Below, piece by piece: positions 43,243-52,073 of a stretch of DNA of 64,000 nucleotides. The notes under the pieces are model-generated. The model was not told the origin of the DNA. It ran no database searches and saw nothing but the letters and a program-made list of their open reading frames with translations. Each line of letters starts with the position of its first letter. Within the stretch, counting starts at the first letter, position 1. Source of the stretch: Whitmania pigra (Eukaryota; Annelida; Clitellata; Hirudinida; Haemopidae); NCBI GenBank assembly GCA_021613335.1, contig JAJTWR010000431.1:1426001-1490000 (forward strand). Reading direction: 5' to 3'. The translations under genes and the position numbers were made by a program.

Positions 43243-44139
43243 GTGAACGCCTCGAGTTTCCTCCGACTCATAACGCTCGCCGCCATATGGGGCAGCTCGT
43301 TTCTCTTCATGCGCATTGGGGCCCCTGTTCTCGGGCCGACGGTGCTCATTTTCCTACGGGTAGGGTTCGCGGCGTTGTTCCTCTTGGCGGTCAGCGTAGC
43401 GATGAGAAAGCCGCTGCAGGCGCGCGAACACTGGAAACACTACCTGGTGTTGGGGCTCTTCAATTCCGCGCTGCCGTTTTTGCTCTTCGCCTATGCGGCA
43501 AAGACGCTGTCAGCTTCGATTCTATCTATTCTGAATGCGACGGCGCCCATCTGGGGCGCTCTCATTTCGGCAGTCTGGTCTCGAACAAAGCTTTCCGGGA
43601 AAAGCATACTCGGCTTGGCTCTCGGCATGACGGGTGTTGCGGTGCTCGTGGGCTTCGACAAAATAACACTCCAGCCCGGGGCGATGATTGCCGTGCTCGC
43701 CGGGCTCACAGCGTCGTTTTGCTACGGCCTCGCGTCGACCTACGCCAAGGCGGCGAAAGCAGTAAACCCACTGGCGAACGCGCACGGGAGCATGTGGGCT
43801 GCGACGTTGCTGATTGCGCCCGCGGTGCTTTTCTTTCCGCCCAACGCTCCTGCAACTGTGGGCGTCATGGCAGCAGTGGTCGCGCTGGGCGTGCTCTGCA
43901 GTGGGGTCGCGTATCTCATGTATTTTCGATTGATTGTAGACCTCGGTGCGGCATCTGCATTGACAGTCACTTTCTTGATTCCAGTTTTTGGCATTCTCTG
44001 GGGCGGGATATTCCTGGGCGAGCATTTTGGATGGCATACCTTGGCCGGGTCGGCAGTGGTGCTCGTCGGCACGGCGCTGGTCACAGGATTCTCTCCACGC
44101 GTCCTGCTCCGGATGCGCAAGAACGAGCCGAGGAACTAA
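43243..44139 (+). CDS. EamA/DMT-family transporter
   Basis: A 298-residue protein with ten hydrophobic helices as two EamA repeats. The start AAIWGSSFLFMRIGAP matches the family WG-S motif at the end of TM1, and SILNATAPIWGALISAV and TFLIPVFGILWGGIFLGE are the paired repeat motifs with the conserved Pro and Glu. These proteins export amino acids, nucleobases or metabolites; the substrate is unknown. GTG start at 43243. Stands alone after the tRNA-fMet unit. Confidence 0.87.
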   Translation: MNASSFLRLITLAAIWGSSFLFMRIGAPVLGPTVLIFLRVGFAALFLLAVSVAMRKPLQAREHWKHYLVLGLFNSALPFLLFAYAAKTLSASILSILNATAPIWGALISAVWSRTKLSGKSILGLALGMTGVAVLVGFDKITLQPGAMIAVLAGLTASFCYGLASTYAKAAKAVNPLANAHGSMWAATLLIAPAVLFFPPNAPATVGVMAAVVALGVLCSGVAYLMYFRLIVDLGAASALTVTFLIPVFGILWGGIFLGEHFGWHTLAGSAVVLVGTALVTGFSPRVLLRMRKNEPRN

Positions 44140-44359
44140 AACGGCAAGAAGGTCAGAGAGCGTTGCGAACAACCCAAAGTGGGAAACGCGTGCTCAGAAT
44201 CTTGATGCTTGCTCGGCCGACTCTCACGGGACAATTCGGGCTGCTGCAGGGAGAATGGGGGAAAATGAGCCCCGTCGGCAAGAAAGGAACGCGTCGATGT
44301 GGCATCAACAAGCTGCGAAGGTCACAATGTCAGAGTGAGGTGCTAGCATCGTACTCCTC

Positions 44360-45538
44360 ATGGGAAAGAGTGAAGCACTAGTGACCCCCCAGCTTGTCGG
44401 CTGGGCGCGTGAGCGGGCAGGATTTTCGACCGAGGTGCTGGCGAAGCGCGTTGGGACAAGAGCGGACAAGGTTTCCGCCTGGGAACTCGGTAGTTCCCGG
44501 CCGACCTTCAAACAGGCGGAAGCTATTGCCGCGGCGACTCACGTTCCATTTGGCTTTCTCTTTCTTCCAAGTCCTCCTGCCCTGGAAATGAATTTCGCGA
44601 AGCACCGAACTGCGCCTGAACATCTCCCACTCGAAGATGATCCAGAATTCGTTGACCAGATTCTAGCATTCCAATTTAAGCAGGACTGGTACCGGGACTA
44701 TCGAAAGCGGAATGGAGTACCGCCTTTGGGATTTGTGGGGAGGTTTGAAGGTAGAGGTGATGTTGTAGACATTGCAACAGACATGCGGCAGACTATTCAA
44801 CTTACAAAGCAAGACCAAATTGCGGCAAAGTCGAAGGAAGCATTTCTCGTTCGGCTCGTAGAATTAGCAGAGCAAACGGGAATATGGGTCGCACGCAGCG
44901 GAGTAGTCGGTAACAACACGAGTCGACCATTAAAAGTCGAAGTTGCTCGTGGATTTGCGATTGTCGACAAGTGGGCCCCGCTCGTTTTCGTCAATGCGCA
45001 GGACAGCAAAGCAGCGCAAATTTTCACTTTGATTCACGAGTTGGCGCACATTTGGCTCGGGGTTTCGCAAATCTCCCCTCCTTTTTTAGACAACTTTCGT
45101 GGGCAGCCCAACAACTCCTTGGAATATCTTTGCAATCGAATCGCCGCAGAGTTCCTCATTCCAGAGACCGAATTGAGAAGCAATTGGAATACAAACATAT
45201 CTTTAGCGGAAAATGTTGAACAAATTGCAGGGATTTTCAAGGTGAGCAGGCTTGTCGTCGCTTTTCGTGCTCGCGAACTCGGGTTCATTGATGACCAATT
45301 GATCTCGGCGTTTGTACAGCGTGAAAGGGAAACCTGGCTTGGGGATCGAAAACATCCGAAGTCCGGTGGTGATTACTACCGGAATGCCAAGACACGTAAT
45401 GGGACCACTTTCATGTTTGATGTTATTTCGGCTGCTCGTTCTGGCGAACTGTTGCTCCGCGACGCGGGAAGATTACTCGACCTCTCTCCCGTAAATGTGC
45501 TGAAAGCCTACAAGCGGAAAATGGTGGGAAAGCTTTGA
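44360..45538 (+). CDS. XRE-HTH / ImmA-IrrE metallopeptidase-domain protein (antitoxin-like)
   Basis: A 392-residue protein. Residues about 10-65 are an XRE-type helix-turn-helix (LVGWARERAGFSTEVLAKRV, KVSAWELGSSRPTFKQAEAI). The ImmA/IrrE peptidase domain contains the zinc motif HELAH at residues 226-230 with IAAEFLIPETEL following. Proteins of this two-domain type are often encoded before a PIN-like DUF4411 gene and act as the antitoxin or regulator. Here the stop TGA shares its A with the next ATG. The base composition is visibly lower in GC than flanking genes, suggesting transfer. Confidence 0.88.
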   Translation: MGKSEALVTPQLVGWARERAGFSTEVLAKRVGTRADKVSAWELGSSRPTFKQAEAIAAATHVPFGFLFLPSPPALEMNFAKHRTAPEHLPLEDDPEFVDQILAFQFKQDWYRDYRKRNGVPPLGFVGRFEGRGDVVDIATDMRQTIQLTKQDQIAAKSKEAFLVRLVELAEQTGIWVARSGVVGNNTSRPLKVEVARGFAIVDKWAPLVFVNAQDSKAAQIFTLIHELAHIWLGVSQISPPFLDNFRGQPNNSLEYLCNRIAAEFLIPETELRSNWNTNISLAENVEQIAGIFKVSRLVVAFRARELGFIDDQLISAFVQRERETWLGDRKHPKSGGDYYRNAKTRNGTTFMFDVISAARSGELLLRDAGRLLDLSPVNVLKAYKRKMVGKL

Positions 45539-46062
45539 TGTACCTCCTCGACTCGAACGTCTTCATCGAAGCAAAAAATCGGTACTATGCGTATGACCTG
45601 TGTCCAGGCTTTTGGGCCTGGATGGATTTCATATTTTTGAGCGGAAATGTGTGTACTATTGAGCTGGTGCACTCCGAACTCCTCAATGGCAAGGATGAGC
45701 TTGCTGAATGGATGAAGGAGCGCAGTTCGTCATCATGGATTCTTTCTCAAAATGACGGTGAAACACAAAAAGCGTTCCGAAAAATTGCAGCAAACTTTGC
45801 TCGTACGAAGTATTCGCAACCAGCGATTACAAAATTTCTTTCGGGCGCGGATGCTTGGCTCGTGGCAAAAGCGAGTTGTCTAGATGCCACCGTCGTGACT
45901 TTGGAAACGAGCTCACCCACGAGCATTTCCAGGGTACCGTTACCGAACATCTGTGAAGCTGAGTCGGTCCAGTACGTGGACACTTTCGATTTCTTGAGGA
46001 CATTGGGTGCAGAGTTCAATTTCGACCCATTTCGACCCAAGCGAACCAATCAGAAGATATGA
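45538..46062 (+). CDS. DUF4411 PIN-like protein (putative toxin of a type II module)
   Basis: A 174-residue protein starting at ATG 45538 (TGATG junction with the antitoxin-like gene). N-terminal YLLDSNVFIEAKNRYYAYD is the DUF4411 signature and carries the first PIN acidic residue; further acidic residues are in CTIELVHSELLNGKDEL and FLSGADAWLVAKA, and the strand DATVVTLET follows. PIN-fold proteins are usually metal-dependent ribonucleases; toxicity is inferred only from family and arrangement. Low GC like its partner. Confidence 0.82.
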   Translation: MYLLDSNVFIEAKNRYYAYDLCPGFWAWMDFIFLSGNVCTIELVHSELLNGKDELAEWMKERSSSSWILSQNDGETQKAFRKIAANFARTKYSQPAITKFLSGADAWLVAKASCLDATVVTLETSSPTSISRVPLPNICEAESVQYVDTFDFLRTLGAEFNFDPFRPKRTNQKI

Positions 46063-46068
46063 CTCTAG

Positions 46069-46731
46069 AGCCGTCTGGGGAGTGTACCCACCTTCGCTGA
46101 TGCCGATTCGGTCGACGCGTGGAATGAAATGCTGAAGAGCCTTGGAACAATAGCAGCTGCGCTGCTTGCGCTTCGATTCGTGAAGTTTTCACTGCTGGCG
46201 GCTCCAATAGCTTTCAACGTATATGTAATTACTGATAATTGTCTCGAGGTGGTTCGTGGCAAGAGTTTTCCAGTATATGGGAGTTTAACCTTGATCGCTG
46301 TTGGATTAGCGATGAATGTAACTGCTGTAGTTATCGATAAACGTTTTCGAGAAGACTATGCTTTTTGGTTTTATCTCGTGGGTGCTGGGATGCTCTGCGA
46401 AAGATTGGCTGCTACACTTTCGGACGGCGGGCTCCAGGGGTTCATCTATTTACTTGTCAACGTAGCATTGATCGCGGCGGCGGTGATTTTGGGTCGGGTG
46501 GTGTACTTGGTATTCGGATTGTTCGGAATTGTCAGTTATCTCGATAATATCATCTATACGGGGAAGCTCGATACGGGGAAGTTTCCGATATCCGAGCCGG
46601 TGTTGCTCAGTTGTTTCGGCATTCTCATTTTCTTCGCGGGCCTCAAGTACATGCAGCATCGCGCCGCCATCGAGGCGTTCGCGACGCGGCTCTTCCCGTG
46701 GAGACGCGGTTTCGTGCGCTCGTTGCGATGA
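46069..46731 (+). pseudogene. 5'-truncated membrane protein gene
   Basis: An ATG at 46129 opens 200 codons with about five hydrophobic segments (FSLLAAPIAFNVYVIT, LTLIAVGLAMNVTAVVI, FWFYLVGAGMLC, FIYLLVNVALIAAAVILG, VLLSCFGILIFFAGL). Reading upstream in the same frame, protein-like sequence (VPTFADADSVDAWNEM) continues without any start codon back to a TAG at 46066-46068, immediately after the DUF4411 stop at 46062. This looks like the 3' part of a larger polytopic protein cut off where the ImmA-DUF4411 islet was inserted. A real shorter gene starting at 46129 cannot be excluded. Function unknown. Confidence 0.55.
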
Positions 46732-46850
46732 ACGTGCGTCTGGAGGCGGCTGATAACTGCGCTCCGGGCCGGATGCGCGCACAACGGCTCACCCGGCGGA
46801 CGGCCAAGGAAATGGGGAGTGTACGGCGCTACTTCTGATAGAGGGGGCCC

Positions 46851-47981
46851 ATGGCCGCCAAGACCAACTGGGTGCTTCCACTCTTGTCATCCATCATCCT
46901 CGGGGGCGGGGCGATCATCTATGCCGCTGTCGCCGCGAGGACTTCCGCTCCGAAGACCGCTGAGTCGCTCACCGGTGCCAAGAAGGCGCTGGAACCGCTC
47001 TACGTGTCCCCCGCCTTCGACTTCGAGAACCAGCGAGGCGAGCGCGTCACCAACATGACGCTGCGGGGCCAGCCCTACATCGCCAACTTCATCTTCACCT
47101 CCTGCCGCACGGTGTGCCCGATGCTCACCGCGAAGATGGTGCAGCTACAGCGTCGCCTGCCCGGCGCACCGCTCCGATTCGTGTCCTTCTCGGTCGACCC
47201 GGCGAACGACACCAAAGAGGCACTCGCAGCCTATGCGGCCAAGTGGAACAACGAGGAGCCGCGCTGGAGTCTCCTCGCGACGACCCCGACCGGCCTTGCG
47301 GAAGTCGCCCAAGGCTTTCACATCGTGGCCACAAAGAATCCCGACGAAAAGGGCGTGGACCCCATCATCCACAGCAGCGTCTTTCTACTCGTCGACCGCG
47401 ATGGCGTCGTGCGCGGGGTCTACGACTCGGAGCACCGGCAGGAGATACTCGCCCTCATCCGCGATGCCCAAGTCCTCGTGCGGACCCCCGTGTCCCCGCC
47501 GGCCGCGGCGAAGAACGGTGCGGAGCTCTACGCGATGTTGTCTTGCGGAGGCTGCCACGACTACCCGGCGCTCGCTCCCCCGCTCGGCGGACTCAACGGC
47601 ACCCGCCGGGAGATGGCGGACTCGTCGTACGTGGTCGTGGATCGCGAATACATCCGCCGCTCCATCATCGCCCCCGAAGAGCGTCGGGTGAAGGGCTACA
47701 GCTTGAAGATGCCGACCTACGACGGCCTCCTCACGAATGCAGAGCTGGATATGCTCGTCGACTACGTGCTCGAAATGAAGCCGGGTGCGGTGCCGGAGGA
47801 AGATGCCTCCGTCGCCATCGACCCGGTCTGCGGCATGGAGGCTCGCGCCGACAGCCACGCCTTCACGGTCACCCACAAGAACAAGAAGTACTTCTTTTGC
47901 TCGAAGGGCTGCATGCACGCCTTCGAGAAGTCGCCCGAGAAGTACCTCGACCCGAACTACAAGAAGTCGATGCCGAAGTAG
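46851..47981 (+). CDS. SCO-cytochrome c-YHS three-domain fusion protein
   Basis: A 376-residue protein. One N-terminal membrane anchor (residues 8-28) precedes a SCO/thioredoxin-fold domain (about 50-205) with copper ligands Cys85 and Cys89 (TSCRTVCP) and His174 (IHSSVFLLVDRDG). A small cytochrome c domain (about 222-310) has CGGCH at 232-236 and a likely axial Met in KMPTY. The C-terminus is a YHS metal-binding domain (DPVCGME at about 324, FFCSKGC at about 348). SCO proteins deliver copper to the CuA site of cytochrome oxidase; haem c and YHS on the same chain suggest redox-linked copper handling in the periplasm. No oxidase genes adjoin it. Confidence 0.88.
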   Translation: MAAKTNWVLPLLSSIILGGGAIIYAAVAARTSAPKTAESLTGAKKALEPLYVSPAFDFENQRGERVTNMTLRGQPYIANFIFTSCRTVCPMLTAKMVQLQRRLPGAPLRFVSFSVDPANDTKEALAAYAAKWNNEEPRWSLLATTPTGLAEVAQGFHIVATKNPDEKGVDPIIHSSVFLLVDRDGVVRGVYDSEHRQEILALIRDAQVLVRTPVSPPAAAKNGAELYAMLSCGGCHDYPALAPPLGGLNGTRREMADSSYVVVDREYIRRSIIAPEERRVKGYSLKMPTYDGLLTNAELDMLVDYVLEMKPGAVPEEDASVAIDPVCGMEARADSHAFTVTHKNKKYFFCSKGCMHAFEKSPEKYLDPNYKKSMPK

Positions 47982-47996
47982 GCGGTACCAACGCTG

Positions 47997-49766
47997 CTAC
48001 GGCAGCTTGATGCCCTTGAGCTTGTCCGCGAGGGAGTTGAATCCGCCCGGAGCGCTCTTGGCCTGGGTGCTCTTCCAAGCGGCCAAATCGGCGCGCTCTT
48101 CGCTCCGCGCGGCAGCAGTGATGGAGAGCTTCAGCTTCTCGCCGTTGATCTCGATGATCTCGGCTTTCACTTCCTTGTTCAGCGGGAAGACCCGCTTCAA
48201 GTCGGTGCCACGGTCGGTGCCTGTCTCCGCCGCCGGAATGAGGCCAGTGAAGCCATCCCAATCGATGAAGATGCCGAACGGCTCGATGCGGCTCACCTTG
48301 CCTTGGACGATGTCGCCGCGCCGTGGGCGGGCGGGCTTCGCCGCTGGCTTCTCGGCGGGGCTGCTCGCCGTCGCAGGCTCGGCAGGAGCAGGCGTGCCCT
48401 CACCGACCGGAACGCCGTTCTTCACGAGCCGCAAGCGCACGCGACGCTCAGCGACTTCGAGGGCTTCGACCTTCACTTCAACAGCGTCGCCGACCTTCAC
48501 CACGTCGCGCGGGTGCGCAATGCGACGATCGCTGAGCGCGCTGATGTGGATGAGGCCATCCACTCCCGGCGAGAGCTCCACGAACGCGCCGAAAGGCTGA
48601 AGGCGGACCACCTTGCCCGGCACAATCGAGCCCTCCTTGAGGGTTTCGGCGGCGAGGTTGAACGGGTCTGGAAGCAGCTTGCGCATCGAGAAGGTGATGC
48701 GCTCTCGGCGCTTCGCCTTGTCTGGAGAATTCGGCTCGGCTTCCTCCATGCGGAGAAGCTCGACCTCGACTGAATCGCCTACCTTCAGGACTTCGCTCGG
48801 GTGCGTCACCCGCTGGTGCGCGAGTTCCGAGACCGGCAGCAGACCTTCCAGCCCGCCAATGTCGATGAACGCCCCGAAATTCTGGAGCGACACGACTGTC
48901 CCGCGCACCACTTGCCCCACCGCCAAGGTCTTCTTCAGCTCGGCGGCTTTGGCCTTGAGTTCGACTTCCAGCAGCGCTCGCCGAGACAGCACGACTTTCT
49001 TGTCGCGGATTTCGGTCACCGCGAAGGTGAGGCGCTGCCCTACGAATTGATCAAGCGAAACCTGGCGGACGTCCACTTGGCTCGCCGGGCAGAAGGCCCG
49101 CACCTTGCCAACGCTGACTTCTAGGCCGCCCTTGTTCACCGCGAGGACGAGCCCCTCCACCGGAAGGCCACTCGCCTTCGCAGAGCTGAGAATCTCAACC
49201 GAGGCGGCCGACTCCGGAAGCTTCTTGGAGATGAGGATGCCATGCGCGCCGGTCTCGACGACGTAGCCTTCAATCTCGTCGCCGACACCGAAGCGGAGGA
49301 TGCCCTCTTCGTCCTTCAGCTCGTCGAGCTCAATCATCGCCTCGTGCCGACCGATGGATACGAATACCCGCTCGGCGCCGAGTTGAAAAATCTTGGCTTT
49401 GACCTTCGTGCCCACCCGGGGCATCGAACGCCGCGCAGATACCGCGCCGGTCTTGACGTGCTCGTCGAAGAGCTCGGCGAAGGATTGGTGCTCCGGCACC
49501 TCGTCGGCGACAGAAGGTGCATTCGGAGCCTGGGCCGCAGGCTCGGTCGCTACCACTGGCGGCTCAGCCGCCGCTGCGGCCGGCTGTGCTTCCGCGGCCT
49601 CGGTCGGCGCCGCGGGCTGCGGGGCTGGCGCCGTCGAAACGGCTACGCCGGTCCGCTTCACGACCATCATCGGAGCGGATTTCTCGCGACGGCGAACCGG
49701 GGGCTTAGGGGACACTCCCGCTTCGTTCTCGTCTTGGCTCGGTACGTCTTTAGGCTCGTCAGTCAC
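47997..49766 (-). CDS. Five-S1-domain RNA-binding protein (ribosomal protein S1-like)
   Basis: A 589-residue protein, GTG start behind AGGAG. The first about 100 residues are a low-complexity Ala/Pro/Glu linker. Five S1/OB repeats follow, recognisable by G-x-V-x(n)-FGAFV-D-(I/L)-GLxxxS: MPRVGTKVKAKIFQLGAERV, GLPVEGLVLAVNKGGLEV, GQVVRGTVVSLQNFGAFIDI, GSIVPGKVVRLQPFGAFVEL and GDIVQGKVSRIEPFGIFIDW. An Ala/Pro linker separates repeats four and five. It probably binds mRNA in translation, either as the main S1 or an additional S1-like factor; lack of six repeats and the odd N-terminus favour the latter. Confidence 0.88.
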   Translation of the reverse strand: MTDEPKDVPSQDENEAGVSPKPPVRRREKSAPMMVVKRTGVAVSTAPAPQPAAPTEAAEAQPAAAAAEPPVVATEPAAQAPNAPSVADEVPEHQSFAELFDEHVKTGAVSARRSMPRVGTKVKAKIFQLGAERVFVSIGRHEAMIELDELKDEEGILRFGVGDEIEGYVVETGAHGILISKKLPESAASVEILSSAKASGLPVEGLVLAVNKGGLEVSVGKVRAFCPASQVDVRQVSLDQFVGQRLTFAVTEIRDKKVVLSRRALLEVELKAKAAELKKTLAVGQVVRGTVVSLQNFGAFIDIGGLEGLLPVSELAHQRVTHPSEVLKVGDSVEVELLRMEEAEPNSPDKAKRRERITFSMRKLLPDPFNLAAETLKEGSIVPGKVVRLQPFGAFVELSPGVDGLIHISALSDRRIAHPRDVVKVGDAVEVKVEALEVAERRVRLRLVKNGVPVGEGTPAPAEPATASSPAEKPAAKPARPRRGDIVQGKVSRIEPFGIFIDWDGFTGLIPAAETGTDRGTDLKRVFPLNKEVKAEIIEINGEKLKLSITAAARSEERADLAAWKSTQAKSAPGGFNSLADKLKGIKLP

Positions 49767-49868
49767 TGGAAATGCGTCTCCTAAACGGCCCCGAGCCCCT
49801 TGGGAAGTCTAAAGGGCCCGGAAAAGTCGAGGCTCTTACTACACAATTGAACTCTGGCAAGCCGATCA

Positions 49869-50585
49869 TCACCGCGACGGCCGCGAGTAAACTAGGCAAA
49901 TCTCACGGAAAAGCTCTTCGCCGGGAACTCCAGAGGCCACCGCTAACGCCCTTACGACATCCGTTGCAGGCATACCAAAAGACGGTACGAAACAGCAATC
50001 CGGCGCGTCCGGGAAGCGCCGCCGGAGCCGTTCGAGCCCGAGGCGCAGGCGGTGGAGGTCGAACTGGCCGCCGCGCAGGGGGATGGTCGGCCCATTGGGG
50101 TCGGAGCCCGGAAGTTTTCCCAAGTTGGTGGAGAGCTCGAACCCGTCGGCGCGCTGGATGATCCGAATTTTTCCGGGCGTCGCCTCTTCGAGCCATGCCT
50201 GGAACGCTGCTTCGTCGCGCAACTTCACGGGAAAGGCCAACGGCGCATCCGGGTGGAGGAGCCACAGCGTGCGCCCATCGACGCGGGCGAAGAACGGCGC
50301 CAGCGCCGCCATGTAGATTTCCTGGTCGAAGTCGACGACGAGCGGCCCCTCCGCCGGAACTTCTGGAATGTGCTTCCCGATGTGGGCTGCGCCCAAGTGG
50401 AGGCGTGGAAGCCTCGGAACGGCCGGACCCTTTGGGGCGAATGGCGTCACGGTGAAGATTTCGTCTCGTGATGGTTCCGCCCTAGGCGGCATTGCCGGGA
50501 CTGCGGCTGGCGAAACTTCCTGTCGCGACGGCGGCTTACAAGCGAAACCGCACGCGAGCATGACGAGTATCACGGTCGATTTCAT
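49869..50585 (-). CDS. Predicted lipoprotein of unknown function
   Basis: 238 residues from ATG 50585; the frame is open to 50603, but the inner start gives a lipoprotein signal (MKSTVILVMLACGFAC, lipobox GFAC). A Pro-rich linker is followed by a strand-rich domain (GPLVVDFDQEIYMAALAPFF, TLWLLHPDAPLAFPVKL). The end (RGGQFDLHRLRLGLERLRRR then DCCFVPSFGMPATDVVRALA) recalls the periplasmic ExbD/TolR fold, but the usual N-terminal helix is absent. Located behind the S1-like gene on the same strand and divergent from the CarD-like gene. Not named with confidence. Confidence 0.65.
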   Translation of the reverse strand: MKSTVILVMLACGFACKPPSRQEVSPAAVPAMPPRAEPSRDEIFTVTPFAPKGPAVPRLPRLHLGAAHIGKHIPEVPAEGPLVVDFDQEIYMAALAPFFARVDGRTLWLLHPDAPLAFPVKLRDEAAFQAWLEEATPGKIRIIQRADGFELSTNLGKLPGSDPNGPTIPLRGGQFDLHRLRLGLERLRRRFPDAPDCCFVPSFGMPATDVVRALAVASGVPGEELFREICLVYSRPSR

Positions 50586-50656
50586 CGCGAAGCCATCGTT
50601 CAAGTGTATATTGGTCTGTATTCGTTTGCTTTCCGAGCTGCACGGTTCAGAGGCGC

Positions 50657-51544
50657 ATGTCCCCCCAAAAACTCGCCATCGGAGATAGGCTCATCTACCC
50701 CAACCAGGGGTTGTGCCGCGTCATTGACATCAAAAGCGAAACCATCGCCGGTCAAGAGCTCCGGTTCGTCAGCCTGAGCGTGCTGGAGAGCGGCGCGACG
50801 GTCAAAGTCCCGGAGGACAAGCTCTTCCGCATCGGCATCCGACCACCGGCGGACAAAGACGAAGTCGATCGGGTGTTTGCGTTCCTCGGCGGCGACTCGC
50901 AGCGGGCCTCCCTCGACTGGAAGAAGCGAGCCCGGGACAACACCGCACGCCTCTCCGAAGGTGGGCTCACCGGTCTCGCGGAGGTGGTCAAAAGCTTGGG
51001 GCAGCTCTCCGAGTTGCGTCCCCTGCCGCCGAAGGAGCGGGAGCAATACAACGACGCGCGCCACCTCTTTGTGGTGGAACTCGCGAACGCCCTCTCCATC
51101 CCCCTCGCCGACGCGGAGGATTCGCTCGATCTCGTGCTCTTCCCGGTCGGCGCCGAGCGCCCGAAGCGCACCATCGAGGAGTTCCAGGAGCTCTTCGGCG
51201 ACGGCCTTGACGCCGAAGACTTGGAGTTCGCAAGCGACCTCGCGGAAGACGCCGTCGACGACGAAGTCGAGCCTACCGAGGAAGAGGGAGTAGAGGGTGC
51301 AGCCAGCGATAAGCCGGAAAAAGCCCCAGCGGCGGCAACAAACTTCGACGACGAACCAGAATTTGCGGCGGCGCCCCCGGCAAAAGAACGCGCAGTCGCG
51401 AAGCCCGCTTCCGCCAAAAAGAGCCGCGCCACAAAACCGGCTCCCAAGGTAAAGGTCGACAAGGCCGAGAAGAAAAAGGCCAACAAGAAGCCCGCCAAGA
51501 AGAGCGAAAAGAAACCCAAGAAGAAACCCGACAAGAAGAAGTGA
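50657..51544 (+). CDS. CarD-like transcriptional regulator with acidic and lysine-rich tails
   Basis: A 295-residue protein. Residues 1-65 are the CarD_N/RID Tudor-like domain (LAIGDRLIYPNQGLCRVIDIKS, VPEDKLFRIGIRP) that contacts RNA polymerase beta. Residues about 75-170 are the helical CarD C-terminal domain. Then comes an acidic region (about 195-225, Asp/Glu-rich) and a basic end (about 240-295, KKK, KPAKK, KKPDKKK). The acidic-then-basic layout echoes Myxococcus xanthus CarD, whose tail is HMGA-like; no AT-hook RGRP motif is seen. Likely a global transcription factor at promoters. Confidence 0.88.
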   Translation: MSPQKLAIGDRLIYPNQGLCRVIDIKSETIAGQELRFVSLSVLESGATVKVPEDKLFRIGIRPPADKDEVDRVFAFLGGDSQRASLDWKKRARDNTARLSEGGLTGLAEVVKSLGQLSELRPLPPKEREQYNDARHLFVVELANALSIPLADAEDSLDLVLFPVGAERPKRTIEEFQELFGDGLDAEDLEFASDLAEDAVDDEVEPTEEEGVEGAASDKPEKAPAAATNFDDEPEFAAAPPAKERAVAKPASAKKSRATKPAPKVKVDKAEKKKANKKPAKKSEKKPKKKPDKKK

Positions 51545-51557
51545 TTGCGGGAGATTC

Positions 51558-52073
51558 ATGATTCGCATCATCACCCTCGATAGCTACGAACCGGCGCTGA
51601 TGAAGAAGCTCCTCGGCGGGCTCTATGCCGCCTTTGGCATTGGCGCGGAGCACTCCGGCGAATCGCCCGTGCCGGAGGCCTTCGCGGAGCCCTTCGTCGC
51701 AGCAGAACTCCTCTCGGCGCTCCCACCGGTAACCGCCATGAGCGACGACCGGGTGCTCTTCCTCACCAAACGCAAACTCGCCCCCCGCGCGTTGATTTCC
51801 GGTGAAGCTCCCACCCTAGGATTCTCCGAATACTTAGGCCAGCGCAGCATCATCAGCACCCACGGCCTAGAGCCGCTGGAAACGGAGAACGTCGCCAAGG
51901 CAACGCGCCTCGCCATGCAGGAGATTGGCCACGCCTTCGGTCTCCACCACTGCCTCGACCCGCGCTGTGCCATGTACCCACCATGGACGCGCAGCTACAT
52001 GGCTGGCGACGCGCACTTCTGCACGTACTGCCGCGACAAGAGTGAGCTTCGGATCCGCCAACTCAAATCATGA
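51558..52073 (+). CDS. Archaemetzincin-like metallopeptidase with altered zinc motif
   Basis: A 171-residue protein of archaemetzincin length. The family motif HExxHxxGxxHCxxxxCxM appears as QEIGHAFGLHHCLDPRCAM (residues 121-139): the first zinc-ligand His is Gln (codon CAG at 51918-51920), while Glu122, His125, His131, Cys132 and Cys137 are kept. The second Cys pair is CTYC at 155-158. The Q substitution would weaken the catalytic zinc site; one base change separates CAG from CAC. Begins 13 bp after the CarD-like gene and overlaps the next gene by four bases. Confidence 0.8.
   Translation: MIRIITLDSYEPALMKKLLGGLYAAFGIGAEHSGESPVPEAFAEPFVAAELLSALPPVTAMSDDRVLFLTKRKLAPRALISGEAPTLGFSEYLGQRSIISTHGLEPLETENVAKATRLAMQEIGHAFGLHHCLDPRCAMYPPWTRSYMAGDAHFCTYCRDKSELRIRQLKS

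Noticed and set aside
46728..46838. 36-codon frame overlapping the end of the membrane gene (ATGA)
   Set aside because: Arg-rich, no good ribosome-binding site of its own and no recognisable features; probably chance.
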